Positions 1 to 8,672 of a stretch of 64,000 bases of DNA are shown in pieces. The stretch is from an uncultured Lachnospiraceae bacterium (GTDB lineage: Bacteria; Bacillota; Clostridia; Lachnospirales; Lachnospiraceae), in contig CAJTOO010000003.1 in assembly GCA_910577735.1 (NCBI GenBank), forward strand, positions 62,001-126,000. Reading direction: 5' to 3'. Numbering within the stretch: position 1 is the stretch's first letter; every line of letters begins with the position of its first letter. A program made the translations under genes and the position numbers. The notes beneath the pieces are model-generated. The model was given only the letters and a program-made list of their open reading frames with translations, did not search any database and was not told the DNA's origin.

Positions 1-617
1 CCCGCCTCTCTTTTCTTCTCACCAGCTTATTTACTGAAGTTTCAGAGAATTTATATCTTCCTTTAAGCGATTTCTTTCTATAAAATCTTCTCCGCTCCTA
101 TACCCAAAATATATTCCCCGTTATATATCATCCGCTATTTTAATTGTAACGTTTGTTATGCAATGAGAAAACCTTCATAAAATCTGCGTTTTTCTATTCT
201 GCAGACTTCTTTCTTATAATCTTCTGATATGCAATTCTTTTGCAAAATCTCGTTTAAATCATATTTTAACTTTTCTACTACTCTTCGCAAAACTCATTTT
301 CCCACTTTGGGACGCTCCTGGACAATCTGCGCAGCTCCAAAATGATTTTACAGGATTTTAACATTCTTTTTAAAAGATACGAACTGTGCAGCCATTTAGA
401 TTCCTTCTCTGGACCTGCTGCCTATGCCGTATTCCTTTTCATTCCATCACATATGTGTCTCTATTTTCATACTTTTCTTAATCTTCCCTGTTTATCAGTG
501 TTTTATCCATATTTCATCTCAAATTACACTTGTTTTTAATCTGGATTCCCACTCTCGTTTCCTGACGCTTTTCTCTTATATTTTTATATACTTCCACGCA
601 CAATTCCTTGCATTAAA
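1..617. other. gene-free AT-rich stretch
   Basis: No convincing gene. The plus strand is rich in T and C. Short plus-strand reading frames near 342-678 have no Shine-Dalgarno and consist mostly of Phe, Leu, Ser and Tyr from T-rich codons, so I do not call them. No tRNA fold or clear terminator was found by eye. The stretch lies downstream of hslO. Confidence 0.6.
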
Positions 618-1505
618 TCAAGATTTATCTTTTGCGTTTTTCTCTATTTTCTTAAGTTCGTCCACTGTAAAGATATAATTCCTGTTACAGAAGTGGCAAT
701 GCAGTTCTACTTCCTTGTTTTCAGCAATCATCTCCTGTAAATCTTCCCTGCCAAGGCTGACCAGTACCTTTTCTACCCGCTCCTTGCTGCAGTTGCACGC
801 AAACCGTACGGGCATGGTGTCTGTTATCTCCAACCCCAGATCTCCCAACACCAGTTCCAATATCTGCTCCGGTGTATTGCCGGCTTCCAGCATGGCCGTC
901 ACGGGCTGCAGGGACGAAAGCTTCTCTTCCAGTCTGTCGATCACTTCATCTGCCGTAAAGGGCATCAGCTGAATGATAAAGCCGCCGGCCTGCCGTACCG
1001 TATTATTCTTATCCATCAGCACCCCCAGCGCCACACTGGAAGGCACCTGTTCGGAGGCCGCAAAATAATAAGTCAGATCGTCTCCGATTTCCCCGGTCTT
1101 AAGTTCGATGGTAGAAGAATAGGGCTCCTTTAAACCCATGTCCTTCATGACCGTAAGTACGCCAACCCCGATCACACCGCCCACATCCAGCTTACCTAAG
1201 CTGTTTGGCGGCATCATGGCCTGCGGGTTGTCCGCATACCCCTTCACAGTTCCCCCCGCATCCGCTGTCACTGTCAGCCCATGCACCGGTCCTGCACCTT
1301 GCACCCGTAAAGTCAGCATATCCTGTTCTCCCTTTAACATGGCGCCCATCATCACTGCTCCTGTCATCAGACGCCCCAATGCCGCCGTGACCACCGGGCT
1401 CGTATTATGAGCCGAACGGGCATATTCCACCAGTTCCCTGGAAGTGACCGCGAATGCCCGGATCTGCGCGTCTGCCGCTGTTGCCCTCACCATATAATCT
1501 GTCAT
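618..1505 (-). CDS. hslO: redox-regulated chaperone Hsp33
   Basis: This is a 295-residue Hsp33, a cytosolic holdase that is switched on by oxidation of a zinc-binding four-cysteine centre. The C-terminal zinc motif is visible as CNC followed about 30 residues later by CHFC. The N-terminal domain has the family's substrate-binding fold sequence, including GGVIGVGVLTVMKD and the earlier VVTAALGRL segment. I place the start at the ATG at 1505 because GAGGAAGG precedes it; an upstream in-frame ATG at 1580 would add a Lys/Glu-rich tail not typical of the family. The length matches the usual 290-295 residues. A methyltransferase gene lies about 100 bp upstream and may be cotranscribed. Confidence 0.95.
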   Translation of the reverse strand: MTDYMVRATAADAQIRAFAVTSRELVEYARSAHNTSPVVTAALGRLMTGAVMMGAMLKGEQDMLTLRVQGAGPVHGLTVTADAGGTVKGYADNPQAMMPPNSLGKLDVGGVIGVGVLTVMKDMGLKEPYSSTIELKTGEIGDDLTYYFAASEQVPSSVALGVLMDKNNTVRQAGGFIIQLMPFTADEVIDRLEEKLSSLQPVTAMLEAGNTPEQILELVLGDLGLEITDTMPVRFACNCSKERVEKVLVSLGREDLQEMIAENKEVELHCHFCNRNYIFTVDELKKIEKNAKDKS

Positions 1506-1602
1506 TTTCTCTGTTCCTTCCTCTTTCTTTGCTTTTGCCTCTGTTTTTTTCTCTGATACGATAAGCAGTCTGCCTTCCATCCGGCAGACTGCTCCCCCTT
1601 AT

Positions 1603-2433
1603 TCATGCTTTCTTCGCCACAATATAGACTCTCTCACTCTCCTGCCCCGCCGCTTCCCGGGTGTCTGCATCCAGGGTCTCCAGAATCTTAAGTCCTGCCT
1701 GCTCTACCAGTCTGCACATCTGTTCCAGACGATATCCCCGCTGATAATGGGTCTCCTGAAATCTTTGAAACAGTGCTTCTTTTGATCTGACAAAGATTGT
1801 CAGGTCATATTCGTTTATTTCTTCTGCTTCATGATAGTAGTTTTCCCAGATAAAGCTGCAATCTTCCCGGTTCTCCGCAATGGTGGCATCACCGATGATC
1901 TGACTGTATTTATATACTGTGTTAAAGTCAAAGATGAAGACGCCCCCCGGATACAGATAAGTATGCACCAGTTTGAACGTTCTCAGAACCTCCTCTTCCT
2001 CAAGCAAATAATTGATGGAGTCACATACGCTGACCACCGCTCCCACGGTGCCGTAGAGCTCGAATTCCCGCATATCCTGCAGCAGATACAAAATATCGAG
2101 TCCGGATTCATCCCGCTTCTCCATGGCAATCTGCAGCATTTCCTGGGCATTGTCCACACCGATCATATCATAGCCCTTCCGGGCCAGAAGCTGTGTCAAT
2201 GTGCCCGTCCCGCAGCCCAGATCCAGTATGGTGTTTCTCTCCTGTCTGAGATGTTGTTCATTAGGCCCGTCAGATATGACATACGTGTCATCAAGCAAAC
2301 GACTGTCCTCATCAGCGACTTCCTTCAGACCGTATCTTCCCAACATCCCAACAAGAAACGCGCACCACTCCTCATAGGGCGTCTCATCCATAAATTCATC
2401 ATAAACCTGCGCAAAATCTGTATATGCTTCCAT
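1603..2433 (-). CDS. class I SAM-dependent methyltransferase
   Basis: This is a 276-residue methyltransferase with motif I LDLGCGTGTLTQLLA near residues 70-84 and the following acidic loop GVDNAQEML. The substrate is unknown. The start at 2433 is supported by GAGGGATCAGG just upstream and by the MEAYTDFAQVYDEFMD opening seen in this Firmicutes family. Motif I normally lies about 20-25 residues closer to the N terminus in relatives I know, so residues about 38-66 look like an insertion. That insertion contains DDTYVI (residues 48-53), encoded by the repeated palindrome at 2276-2291. Family assignment is firm, the specific reaction is not. Confidence 0.85.
   Translation of the reverse strand: MEAYTDFAQVYDEFMDETPYEEWCAFLVGMLGRYGLKEVADEDSRLLDDTYVISDGPNEQHLRQERNTILDLGCGTGTLTQLLARKGYDMIGVDNAQEMLQIAMEKRDESGLDILYLLQDMREFELYGTVGAVVSVCDSINYLLEEEEVLRTFKLVHTYLYPGGVFIFDFNTVYKYSQIIGDATIAENREDCSFIWENYYHEAEEINEYDLTIFVRSKEALFQRFQETHYQRGYRLEQMCRLVEQAGLKILETLDADTREAAGQESERVYIVAKKA
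2276..2291 (-). repeat. TGACA-N4-TGTCA palindrome, site 1 of 10
   Basis: Plus-strand sequence ATGACATACGTGTCAT, with 6-bp perfect arms. It lies inside the methyltransferase gene, in the GAC frame, and encodes D-T-Y-V of DDTYVI. Confidence 0.8.
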
Positions 2434-2485
2434 CCTGATCCCTCGTATACTTTCCGCACCATTCCCCATGTCAGAGCAGCTTCTA

Positions 2486-2518
2486 GCGATGACACGAATC
2501 TCGCGATGACATGAATCT
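2486..2518. repeat. tandem 17-bp direct repeat
   Basis: GCGATGACACGAATCT (2486-2501) is repeated with one mismatch at 2503-2518 after a single C. It sits between the end of the GH20 gene and the methyltransferase start, so it could be a tandem protein-binding site in the methyltransferase leader. Function unknown. Confidence 0.6.
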
Positions 2519-2532
2519 AACATCTCAAATCT

Positions 2533-5457
2533 CTATAACCCTTCTGTGTACGCCACTTCCAATTCCAATTCTCCCTCAAAGTGCGAAGTCTGCCGGCCTA
2601 TCCTCTGCAGCGGAAACACAAACGTTGCATGTTCTTCAAAAGGCCTATCGCTGCCAACCGTATCTATCTCCCTATTCTCTGCATAGAGAGTGACCTTTCC
2701 TGACACACCCCTGACTTTCAGATTCACCCATTCCCCCTTGGGAAGCGTATAGTCAAAGGTATAAGTCCTGCCCTCTCTGGTAAAGCCAACCTGCCCCGTC
2801 TCCGGTTCCACGGCATAAAAGGCCCATCTGGCATATGCGCCGTCCCCCTCGGCAAGAATCTGCTCCTGCCAGGTACCTTCCCGGATGCTGCTGTGTGCTG
2901 TATCATCCGGTTTCCGGCTTCTTCCCTTCTGCCCATCCGCACTGTCCGGTGCAAGCCGCACCTTCATCCGAATCTCATAATCCGGCTCTGCCGCCATGGT
3001 ATCCTCATACAATCGGCAGCGGCTCCCCGCCTCATACACCTTTTCTTTCTCATCCAATGCCCAGGACTTTCTCCCTTCCCTTCCCGGCGCGTCCCACAGT
3101 TTCATGGATAACACAGGCAGCGGCTCTTTGAAACGCGCAAACAGATCATACTCACTGATACCAATATCCAGATTGCCGCTCATATCATTCCAGATCATAT
3201 AGGAAGCGCCCAACATCTGCGGCGAATATACGGGAATTATCTCCAGCTGATTGTACTCATAAAACTTGTTGGGCGCCCAGTTCTCATACAGTTCCTGACA
3301 GTCCAGCCAGTCATATCCGCCGCCCGGTATGATATAGATGTGACTGTTTTGCATATTGATCAGGGAATACCCCGCCTCATACATCTCCCGGGGATCTGCC
3401 CATACCGTATTCCAGATATTCATCTGTAAATTCTCTGGATCTGGCTGTGTGGAACCGCCGATATTGCTGAGACTCCCCCACAGACGCACGGTTTTACCTG
3501 CCCCCTGGACCAGATGATTGATGCGATTCAAAAACTGCCTGTACTCTTCCCCATCCCCGTAATACTCATCCATACCGATATTGACAATCCGCGCTTTCCT
3601 GAAAGCGCCCGTATCTTCCGCCAAAGCTTCCCGCCAAAGCTCCTCTGCCAAAGCCACTGCTTCCTCATTTCCCAGATCAATCTGATCCACCGATTCATTA
3701 CTGGTGCGCAGGGCATATTCCGGATACAAACTGGTAATGGCCAGGGAATGGGCCGGCGTATCGATCTCCGGCACCACGTTCACACCGTATGTCTGTGCCC
3801 TCTCGATCAACTGATCTATCTCCTCTTTCGTATAAGCATATTCCTGGGAAGTCAGCGGCTTGCCCTCCTCATTTTGCAAATCCGATTCCAGCCGGAAAGC
3901 GCTGGCCGCCGTCATAGCCTGTTCCGGTGACGCTGTCAGACCGCTGGTGGCAAGAATGGTATTATCATTTAAATGAAGGGAAAAGTCATTCATTTTATAC
4001 CAGGACATAGTCTCCATCATCCTGTAGAGGGTATCAATAGATACCGGCTTTCTGGCCACATCAATGCCAAAACCCCGCACTGTGTAGAGCGGATAATCGC
4101 GAATCCTGCCCTGCGGGACAGATTCCGCTTCCCCGCCAGACAGCATCTGCATCAGCGTTACGGTGCCCCAGCGGATTCCCGTCACAGTCTCCGCCTCGAT
4201 GACACATATGTCATTTATATCGCAGGTGTATCCCTCTTCTCCCAGTCCATTTGCCTGCTTAGCATATCCCAAGTAAATATCTCCTGGCCTGGCATCTTCC
4301 AGCGTCCCCTCACAGATGGGCAGATTTTGGGATATAATCGTACCACGCTCACACTGCCTGTTAAAAAGTTCTGCCACATCCCAAAGCGCCTGTGTATTCG
4401 ACGCAGCCTGTACATCCTGCTCTCCCTTAGCATGCGTATTCATCTCAGCCTGCACACCCTGCTCTCCCTCTGCACGCGTATTCATCTCTGCATTCTGTTC
4501 CAATGCCAGACTATCCGTGCCCACAAGAATCCGGGAATCCTCTCCCAGTGTAAAGTTTCCCTCGCCGCCGCTCCATTCCGCGATGGATGGAATCACCCAT
4601 TGAGGACACGCATTCTGTTGCTGCACCATATCCCGCGAAACCGTCTCATCCCCTGCAGGCACCTTAATCGTAAAAGATATTTCCCTGGCATCTTCCCGGC
4701 CACTTATATCCTCCACCCGGTATCCCACCGTCACTTCCTTATCCTGGATGGTCTCATAAATGGTGCCGTCCGCGCCAATCACCTGTTCTAAGTCCGCGCC
4801 GATAAAAGAAACCTGATATCCCGCAGGCGCCTTTGGCAGGGTAAGTCTTCTGCCGCCATCCGGCCCTGTTTCTATAACAGGTGTTTCTAAAAGATATGCC
4901 GCAGGCTTGTCCTCATAAACCTCAAACTCATAGAGGGAAACGTTCTGATAAAGATTGGAGTAATCTGCCTCCTCTTTGGATACCGCGTAGGTAGAAAGGC
5001 GCAGAAACCGTGCCTGTACTGCCTCATCCAGCACAATTTCCTGTTGTTTGGCCGCCGGCGCCGTATCAAAGCGCTGCAGTATTTCCCATGTTTCACCATC
5101 CAGGGAACTTTCCAGGGCATAAGAAATCACATTTCTGCGCTCCCATTTCAGGACAACAAAAGAAACTGAAATTTCTTCCGGAAATTCCAGTTGTATATAA
5201 TGAGAGGCATCCTCCCAGTTATTCTCGCTTGACCAGCGGGAAGTTAATGTCTGGTCGTCTCCATCGACAGCCATGGCCGCAGACAGAGACTCCTTCTCCA
5301 CACTGTCACAGGTGGCGATGACCCCTTTTCTCCTGGCCAGATTCCTGCTCCTTCCTGCCCCATACTGTCCCATGCACAGATAGACCGCCAGAAGCAAGCA
5401 CCCCAGAGCTGCCAGGATAACACCCGCTGTCAGAATCGCCTTCTTCTTTCCTTTCAT
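2533..5457 (-). CDS. membrane-anchored GH20 beta-N-acetylhexosaminidase
   Basis: This 974-residue enzyme should remove terminal GlcNAc or GalNAc from glycans outside the cell. An N-terminal hydrophobic anchor (ILTAGVILAALGCLLLAVYL) is followed by an F5/8 type C (discoidin) domain at about 45-190, a GH20 N-terminal domain, the GH20 barrel starting near residue 455 (YTVRGFGIDVARKP), and a C-terminal concanavalin-like domain at about 820-970. The catalytic Asp-Glu pair is in IGMDEYYG, near residue 629. I choose the ATG at 5457 because GAGG lies about 10 nt upstream; an in-frame ATG at 5472 has no good ribosome-binding site. A 14-residue tandem repeat (AEMNTRAEGEQGVQ-like) lies near residues 325-355. 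Host glycan use is an inference. Confidence 0.9.
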   Translation of the reverse strand: MKGKKKAILTAGVILAALGCLLLAVYLCMGQYGAGRSRNLARRKGVIATCDSVEKESLSAAMAVDGDDQTLTSRWSSENNWEDASHYIQLEFPEEISVSFVVLKWERRNVISYALESSLDGETWEILQRFDTAPAAKQQEIVLDEAVQARFLRLSTYAVSKEEADYSNLYQNVSLYEFEVYEDKPAAYLLETPVIETGPDGGRRLTLPKAPAGYQVSFIGADLEQVIGADGTIYETIQDKEVTVGYRVEDISGREDAREISFTIKVPAGDETVSRDMVQQQNACPQWVIPSIAEWSGGEGNFTLGEDSRILVGTDSLALEQNAEMNTRAEGEQGVQAEMNTHAKGEQDVQAASNTQALWDVAELFNRQCERGTIISQNLPICEGTLEDARPGDIYLGYAKQANGLGEEGYTCDINDICVIEAETVTGIRWGTVTLMQMLSGGEAESVPQGRIRDYPLYTVRGFGIDVARKPVSIDTLYRMMETMSWYKMNDFSLHLNDNTILATSGLTASPEQAMTAASAFRLESDLQNEEGKPLTSQEYAYTKEEIDQLIERAQTYGVNVVPEIDTPAHSLAITSLYPEYALRTSNESVDQIDLGNEEAVALAEELWREALAEDTGAFRKARIVNIGMDEYYGDGEEYRQFLNRINHLVQGAGKTVRLWGSLSNIGGSTQPDPENLQMNIWNTVWADPREMYEAGYSLINMQNSHIYIIPGGGYDWLDCQELYENWAPNKFYEYNQLEIIPVYSPQMLGASYMIWNDMSGNLDIGISEYDLFARFKEPLPVLSMKLWDAPGREGRKSWALDEKEKVYEAGSRCRLYEDTMAAEPDYEIRMKVRLAPDSADGQKGRSRKPDDTAHSSIREGTWQEQILAEGDGAYARWAFYAVEPETGQVGFTREGRTYTFDYTLPKGEWVNLKVRGVSGKVTLYAENREIDTVGSDRPFEEHATFVFPLQRIGRQTSHFEGELELEVAYTEGL
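4199..4214 (-). repeat. TGACA-N4-TGTCA palindrome, site 2 of 10
   Basis: Plus-strand sequence ATGACACATATGTCAT inside the GH20 gene. It is in the GAC frame and encodes D-I-C-V of NDICVI. Confidence 0.8.
4390..4490. repeat. 42-bp in-frame tandem repeat, about 2.4 copies
   Basis: Units run 4390-4431, 4432-4473 and a partial 4474-4490. The last two are the most alike. They encode the 14-residue units AEMNTRAEGEQGVQ, AEMNTHAKGEQDVQ and AASNTQA within the hexosaminidase. Because the unit is a multiple of three, copy-number change would keep the frame. Confidence 0.8.
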
Positions 5458-5473
5458 CACATCACGCCTCATC

Positions 5474-5489
5474 TGTCACAGCTGTGACA
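5474..5489. promoter_or_regulatory. 16-bp perfect palindrome before the GH20 gene
   Basis: TGTCACAGCTGTGACA is a perfect palindrome in the 46-bp gap between the small membrane protein gene and the GH20 start. It has the inverse arm order of the TGACA-N4-TGTCA motif (TGTCA first). It could be an operator or a weak hairpin; no T tract follows. Confidence 0.45.
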
Positions 5490-5503
5490 AACTTCTCCGC
5501 ATC

Positions 5504-6004
5504 CTAGCCCAACAATGCTCCCAAAAGCCCGTAAGAAAAGATGGACATGATAACCGTAGCAATGGCGATACCCAGAAGTTCCGCCAAAACTGCCTTCTTG
5601 AAATCAATATCCAGAAGCGCCGCAATCAGTGACCCTGTCCACGCCCCCGTACCCGGAAGAGGAATACCCACGAAAAGCACCAGTCCCCAGAACTCATATT
5701 TCTTGATGCTGTCGCTCTTACCCATGGCACGGCTCTCCAGCTTCTCAATGATTCCCCTGAAAAGTTTTACCTTCTTGAGCCACTTAAATACCTGTTTGAT
5801 AAAAAGCAGGATAAAGGGAATCGGAATAATATTGCCGATGATGCAAAACGGAATAGCCGTCATAATCGGCACCTGTAAAAGAGAGGCCACGATCAGCCCT
5901 CCGCGAAGCTCCAGAATCGGAATCATGGAGATGATAAAAACCACGACTTCCTTGGCCACATACTTTCCCAGCGTATTGGCAAATGCAACTGCTAAACTTT
6001 CCAT
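5504..6004 (-). CDS. small multidrug export family membrane protein (COG2426)
   Basis: This 166-residue protein has several hydrophobic segments and the conserved family features IPILELRGGLIVA near residues 28-40 and GIPLPGTGAWTGSLIAALL near 113-131, which match the Sm_multidrug_ex (PF06695/COG2426) family. Despite the family name, the transported substrate is not established. A GGGAGGA ribosome-binding site precedes the ATG at 6004. It lies between hisC and the hexosaminidase gene on the same strand. Confidence 0.85.
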   Translation of the reverse strand: MESLAVAFANTLGKYVAKEVVVFIISMIPILELRGGLIVASLLQVPIMTAIPFCIIGNIIPIPFILLFIKQVFKWLKKVKLFRGIIEKLESRAMGKSDSIKKYEFWGLVLFVGIPLPGTGAWTGSLIAALLDIDFKKAVLAELLGIAIATVIMSIFSYGLLGALLG

Positions 6005-6069
6005 CTATAAATCCTCCCATGAATTTTGATGCGGCTTACTATAAGTATATGCCTGTTTTACCCGTAAAA

Positions 6070-7128
6070 TCACCCGCCGCAAATCTTATCAAGCGCCGCA
6101 TACAATGCTTCCATCTGCTCATCCGTACCGATTGTGATACGCAGATACTTATCAATGCGCTCTTTGTCCCACCATCTGACATATATGTCATTTTCTTTTA
6201 ACTCTTGAAAGATCATCTGCGCCGGCACACTCTTATGGGATGCAAAGAGGAAATTACCATAGGATTCCGGAAAGGTAAAGCCCAGCCTTGTGAGCTCTTT
6301 CTGTGCCCGCGCCCTGGTCTGTATGATCTTATCACAGCAGGCGGCAAAATATGCCTTGTCCCGCACCGCCTCCACGCCAAGTTCCAGTGTGGGATAATTC
6401 AGCGTATAAGAGTTAACCGAATATTTCACATCATGCAGATACCGGATCAGCTGTGGACTTCCTATGGCATAACCGATACGCATGCCCGCCATCGCCCGGG
6501 ACTTGGAAAAGGTCTGCACCACAAGAAGATTATCATACTTATCCAGTAAGGGCAGCGCGCTTGTCCCGCCAAAGTCAATGTAGGCCTCGTCCACAATCAC
6601 CACCACATCCCGGTTCGCCGCCACAATCTTCTCCACCTCATGAAGTCCCAGCAGCACACCGGTAGGGGCGTTGGGATTGGGGAAAATCACACCGCCGCTT
6701 CCCTGACAATAGTCCTCGGGACGAATCCGAAACGCAGCATCCAGTGCCTTTGTCTCATAAGGAATCCCATAAACTTCTGCCCATACATCATAGAAGGAAT
6801 AGGTGATATCCGGAAACAGAATCGGTCTGTCTCCGTTAAAAAAGGTCATAAATGCCATAGACAGCACATCATCCGACCCCACGCCGATAAATATCTGATC
6901 CTTCCCCACGTGATAGTATGCCGCCAGTTCCTCTGTCAGAGCCGTCTGCTCCGGAAACGCCGGATAGAGCCGCATACGGTCTGCATCCAGTCGCTCTATC
7001 GCTGCCGCCACCCCCGGTGCCGGCGGATATGGACACTCATTGGTATTTAATTTAATGACACCGGGCCTGTCCGGCTGTTCTCCCGGCGTATATGGCACCA
7101 CCCGGCGTACATTTTCTTCCCATTTCAT
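6070..7128 (-). CDS. hisC: histidinol-phosphate aminotransferase
   Basis: A 352-residue type I/II PLP aminotransferase. HisC converts imidazole acetol phosphate and glutamate to histidinol phosphate in histidine synthesis. The N terminus VIKLNTNECPYPPAP is the HisC/CobD substrate-binding signature, and the PLP lysine is in TFSKSRAMAGMRIGYAIG. The C-terminal arginine motif is in KYLRITIGT. No other histidine genes are near, and some HisC-like proteins have other substrates, so the physiological role is a family-based inference. The start fits the family; the 3' end lies 65 bp from the next gene. The palindrome at 6176-6191 lies near the 3' end. Confidence 0.87.
   Translation of the reverse strand: MKWEENVRRVVPYTPGEQPDRPGVIKLNTNECPYPPAPGVAAAIERLDADRMRLYPAFPEQTALTEELAAYYHVGKDQIFIGVGSDDVLSMAFMTFFNGDRPILFPDITYSFYDVWAEVYGIPYETKALDAAFRIRPEDYCQGSGGVIFPNPNAPTGVLLGLHEVEKIVAANRDVVVIVDEAYIDFGGTSALPLLDKYDNLLVVQTFSKSRAMAGMRIGYAIGSPQLIRYLHDVKYSVNSYTLNYPTLELGVEAVRDKAYFAACCDKIIQTRARAQKELTRLGFTFPESYGNFLFASHKSVPAQMIFQELKENDIYVRWWDKERIDKYLRITIGTDEQMEALYAALDKICGG
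6176..6191 (-). repeat. TGACA-N4-TGTCA palindrome, site 3 of 10
   Basis: Plus-strand sequence CTGACATATATGTCAT inside hisC, GAC frame, encoding D-I-Y-V. This position is normally conserved in HisC proteins, so protein constraint may contribute here. Confidence 0.75.
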
Positions 7129-7158
7129 ACTGTCTTCTGTCTCACTTTCCTGCTAAAG

Positions 7159-8190
7159 TCATTCCTCCTGACATGCTGCCAGTCTCTCATATTCTGCTGC
7201 CTGCGCTTCATTGCCCAGCGCCCGATAGCAGTCTGCCAGCCCCTGCAGGGGAATCTCTTTCCCGCTGCGAATACTTAAAATACTCTCTGTCTCAAATGCG
7301 GCGTTATAAAACCACACCACAGCCTCGTCATAATCTTCCCGCTGTCTGTAATATTCTCCCAGTTCACAGCAGATCTCCGCACAGCCGTCACAGGCAACCA
7401 CCTTCATCGCGTATTTAAAAAAATCTGCCACATCCCCGGCAAGCCGCGCCGCCCTGGCCGCCACACAGGCCGCTTCCTTCAATTCCTCATCTCCCCGTGC
7501 TTCCTCCGCACAAGATGCCTGAAAAAAGGCCCTGGCCGCCAGAAAGTCTTTCTCTTCCCCGGAGATAAAAAGCTCCTTCGCATAGATATTGTGAAGCCTT
7601 TTATCCAGAGGATTCCCTGCCCCCGCAAGCCTCGCAAAAGCCTCCAGGTCCCTGTCCTTATGGCTGCTTTGCGGCATATGACATATCTCTATCTCACTAT
7701 CATATATAACAGGTGTAATCCCAACTTGCTCATGGATTGCCCCCTGCCACCGAAAGGTGCGATTGCGCTTAAACAGCTTGGGTCTCAGCTCCCTGTCATA
7801 ATTATAGATGGTTCCATAGGAAAGCTGATTGGCATAGTACATCTGTACAATCTCGATTTCCGGAAGAATCGTCTGCTTTAACTGCAAAAAGGCTGCCCGG
7901 TTCTTCTCATCCAGCACCTCATCCGCATCCGCCGAGTAAATGTACTCCTTTGTCGCCTTGGAAAATGCAAAGTTTCGTGCCGCCGAGAAATCATCGATCC
8001 AGGTGAAATCATAAATTAGCTCCGTATACCTGGCCGCAATCTGCTTCGTTGCGTCCGTGGAACCGGTATCCACAATAATGATCTCATCCATCAGCCCTGC
8101 CAGGCTGTCCAGACACCTTTGTAAAATCTGCTCTTCATTTTTCACAATCATACAGAGACTGACCGTGACCATACGCCGCCGCCTTTCCAT
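7159..8190 (-). CDS. family 2 glycosyltransferase with TPR repeats
   Basis: This 343-residue protein has an N-terminal GT2 domain beginning VSLCMIVKNEEQILQRCLDSL, with the nucleotide-sugar motif IIVDTGSTDATKQIA and the metal-binding YSADADEVL. The second half carries helical TPR-like repeats (for example the CELGEYYRQREDYDEAVVWF segment). Such cytosolic GT2-TPR proteins glycosylate proteins or cell-surface polymers; the acceptor is unknown. I favour the ATG at 8190 because AAGGCGG precedes it by about 5 nt; ATG 8172 is an alternative, and the longer 8217 start has no clear ribosome-binding site. Confidence 0.85.
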   Translation of the reverse strand: MERRRRMVTVSLCMIVKNEEQILQRCLDSLAGLMDEIIIVDTGSTDATKQIAARYTELIYDFTWIDDFSAARNFAFSKATKEYIYSADADEVLDEKNRAAFLQLKQTILPEIEIVQMYYANQLSYGTIYNYDRELRPKLFKRNRTFRWQGAIHEQVGITPVIYDSEIEICHMPQSSHKDRDLEAFARLAGAGNPLDKRLHNIYAKELFISGEEKDFLAARAFFQASCAEEARGDEELKEAACVAARAARLAGDVADFFKYAMKVVACDGCAEICCELGEYYRQREDYDEAVVWFYNAAFETESILSIRSGKEIPLQGLADCYRALGNEAQAAEYERLAACQEE

Positions 8191-8244
8191 GATTCCGCCT
8201 TGCAGCTTCCGGAACATCTCCGCGAGACAACGCTTGCTGCGGGC

Positions 8245-8616
8245 TTAAGAAATTCTTCTCACACTTGTATAATAAATATCCTGTATCATCCGTTCCTCAA
8301 TGGGAAGCCATGCCTCACTTGCCCCCGCCCGTAGAAGCAGACTGTTAAAACGGTGCCTCCTTACAAATCCAGGGGACGCTGACAATCGATACCTGGTGGT
8401 ATAAGACAAATCCGCAGTTCGTTCCCGCATTTTAATGACATAAGTGTCATCTGTCTTGCGCAGACGCTCTCTTCCAAGGAACCGATACCGCCTGCCGTCC
8501 CAGTTATAAATCTGTACCGTATGATACCGCATGAAATGCTGTACGGCAAGCAGTATTCCCGCAAACAGACAAAGCATCATAACGACCCCTGTCCAGATCA
8601 TCTCCACACCCGGCAT
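8245..8616 (-). CDS. hypothetical protein with one N-terminal membrane segment
   Basis: I do not recognise a named family. The 123-residue protein starts with a membrane helix (MIWTGVVMMLCLFAGILLAV) and continues as a basic soluble domain containing YNWDGRRYRFLGRERL and SYTTRYRLSASPGFVRRHRF. GGGAGGA sits 8 nt before the ATG at 8616. Residues 56-61 are DDTYVI, encoded by the repeated palindrome at 8435-8450. The same six residues occur in the unrelated methyltransferase at 1603-2433. The gene follows the acyltransferase and precedes the glycosyltransferase on the same strand. Confidence 0.7.
   Translation of the reverse strand: MPGVEMIWTGVVMMLCLFAGILLAVQHFMRYHTVQIYNWDGRRYRFLGRERLRKTDDTYVIKMRERTADLSYTTRYRLSASPGFVRRHRFNSLLLRAGASEAWLPIEERMIQDIYYTSVRRIS
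8435..8450 (-). repeat. TGACA-N4-TGTCA palindrome, site 4 of 10
   Basis: Plus-strand sequence ATGACATAAGTGTCAT inside the 8245-8616 gene, GAC frame, encoding D-T-Y-V of DDTYVI. Confidence 0.8.
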
Positions 8617-8672
8617 CCATTTTCCTCCCAAACATACTCTAATAGAGTATCACACTCCCCCGACGATTGCAA

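Noticed and set aside
342..678. Two overlapping short plus-strand frames
   Set aside because: T-rich low-complexity translation, no ribosome-binding site, no recognisable family.
3973..4791. Long plus-strand reading frame opposite the hexosaminidase gene
   Set aside because: No ribosome-binding site, composition unlike a real protein, and it is fully antisense to a clear GH20 gene.
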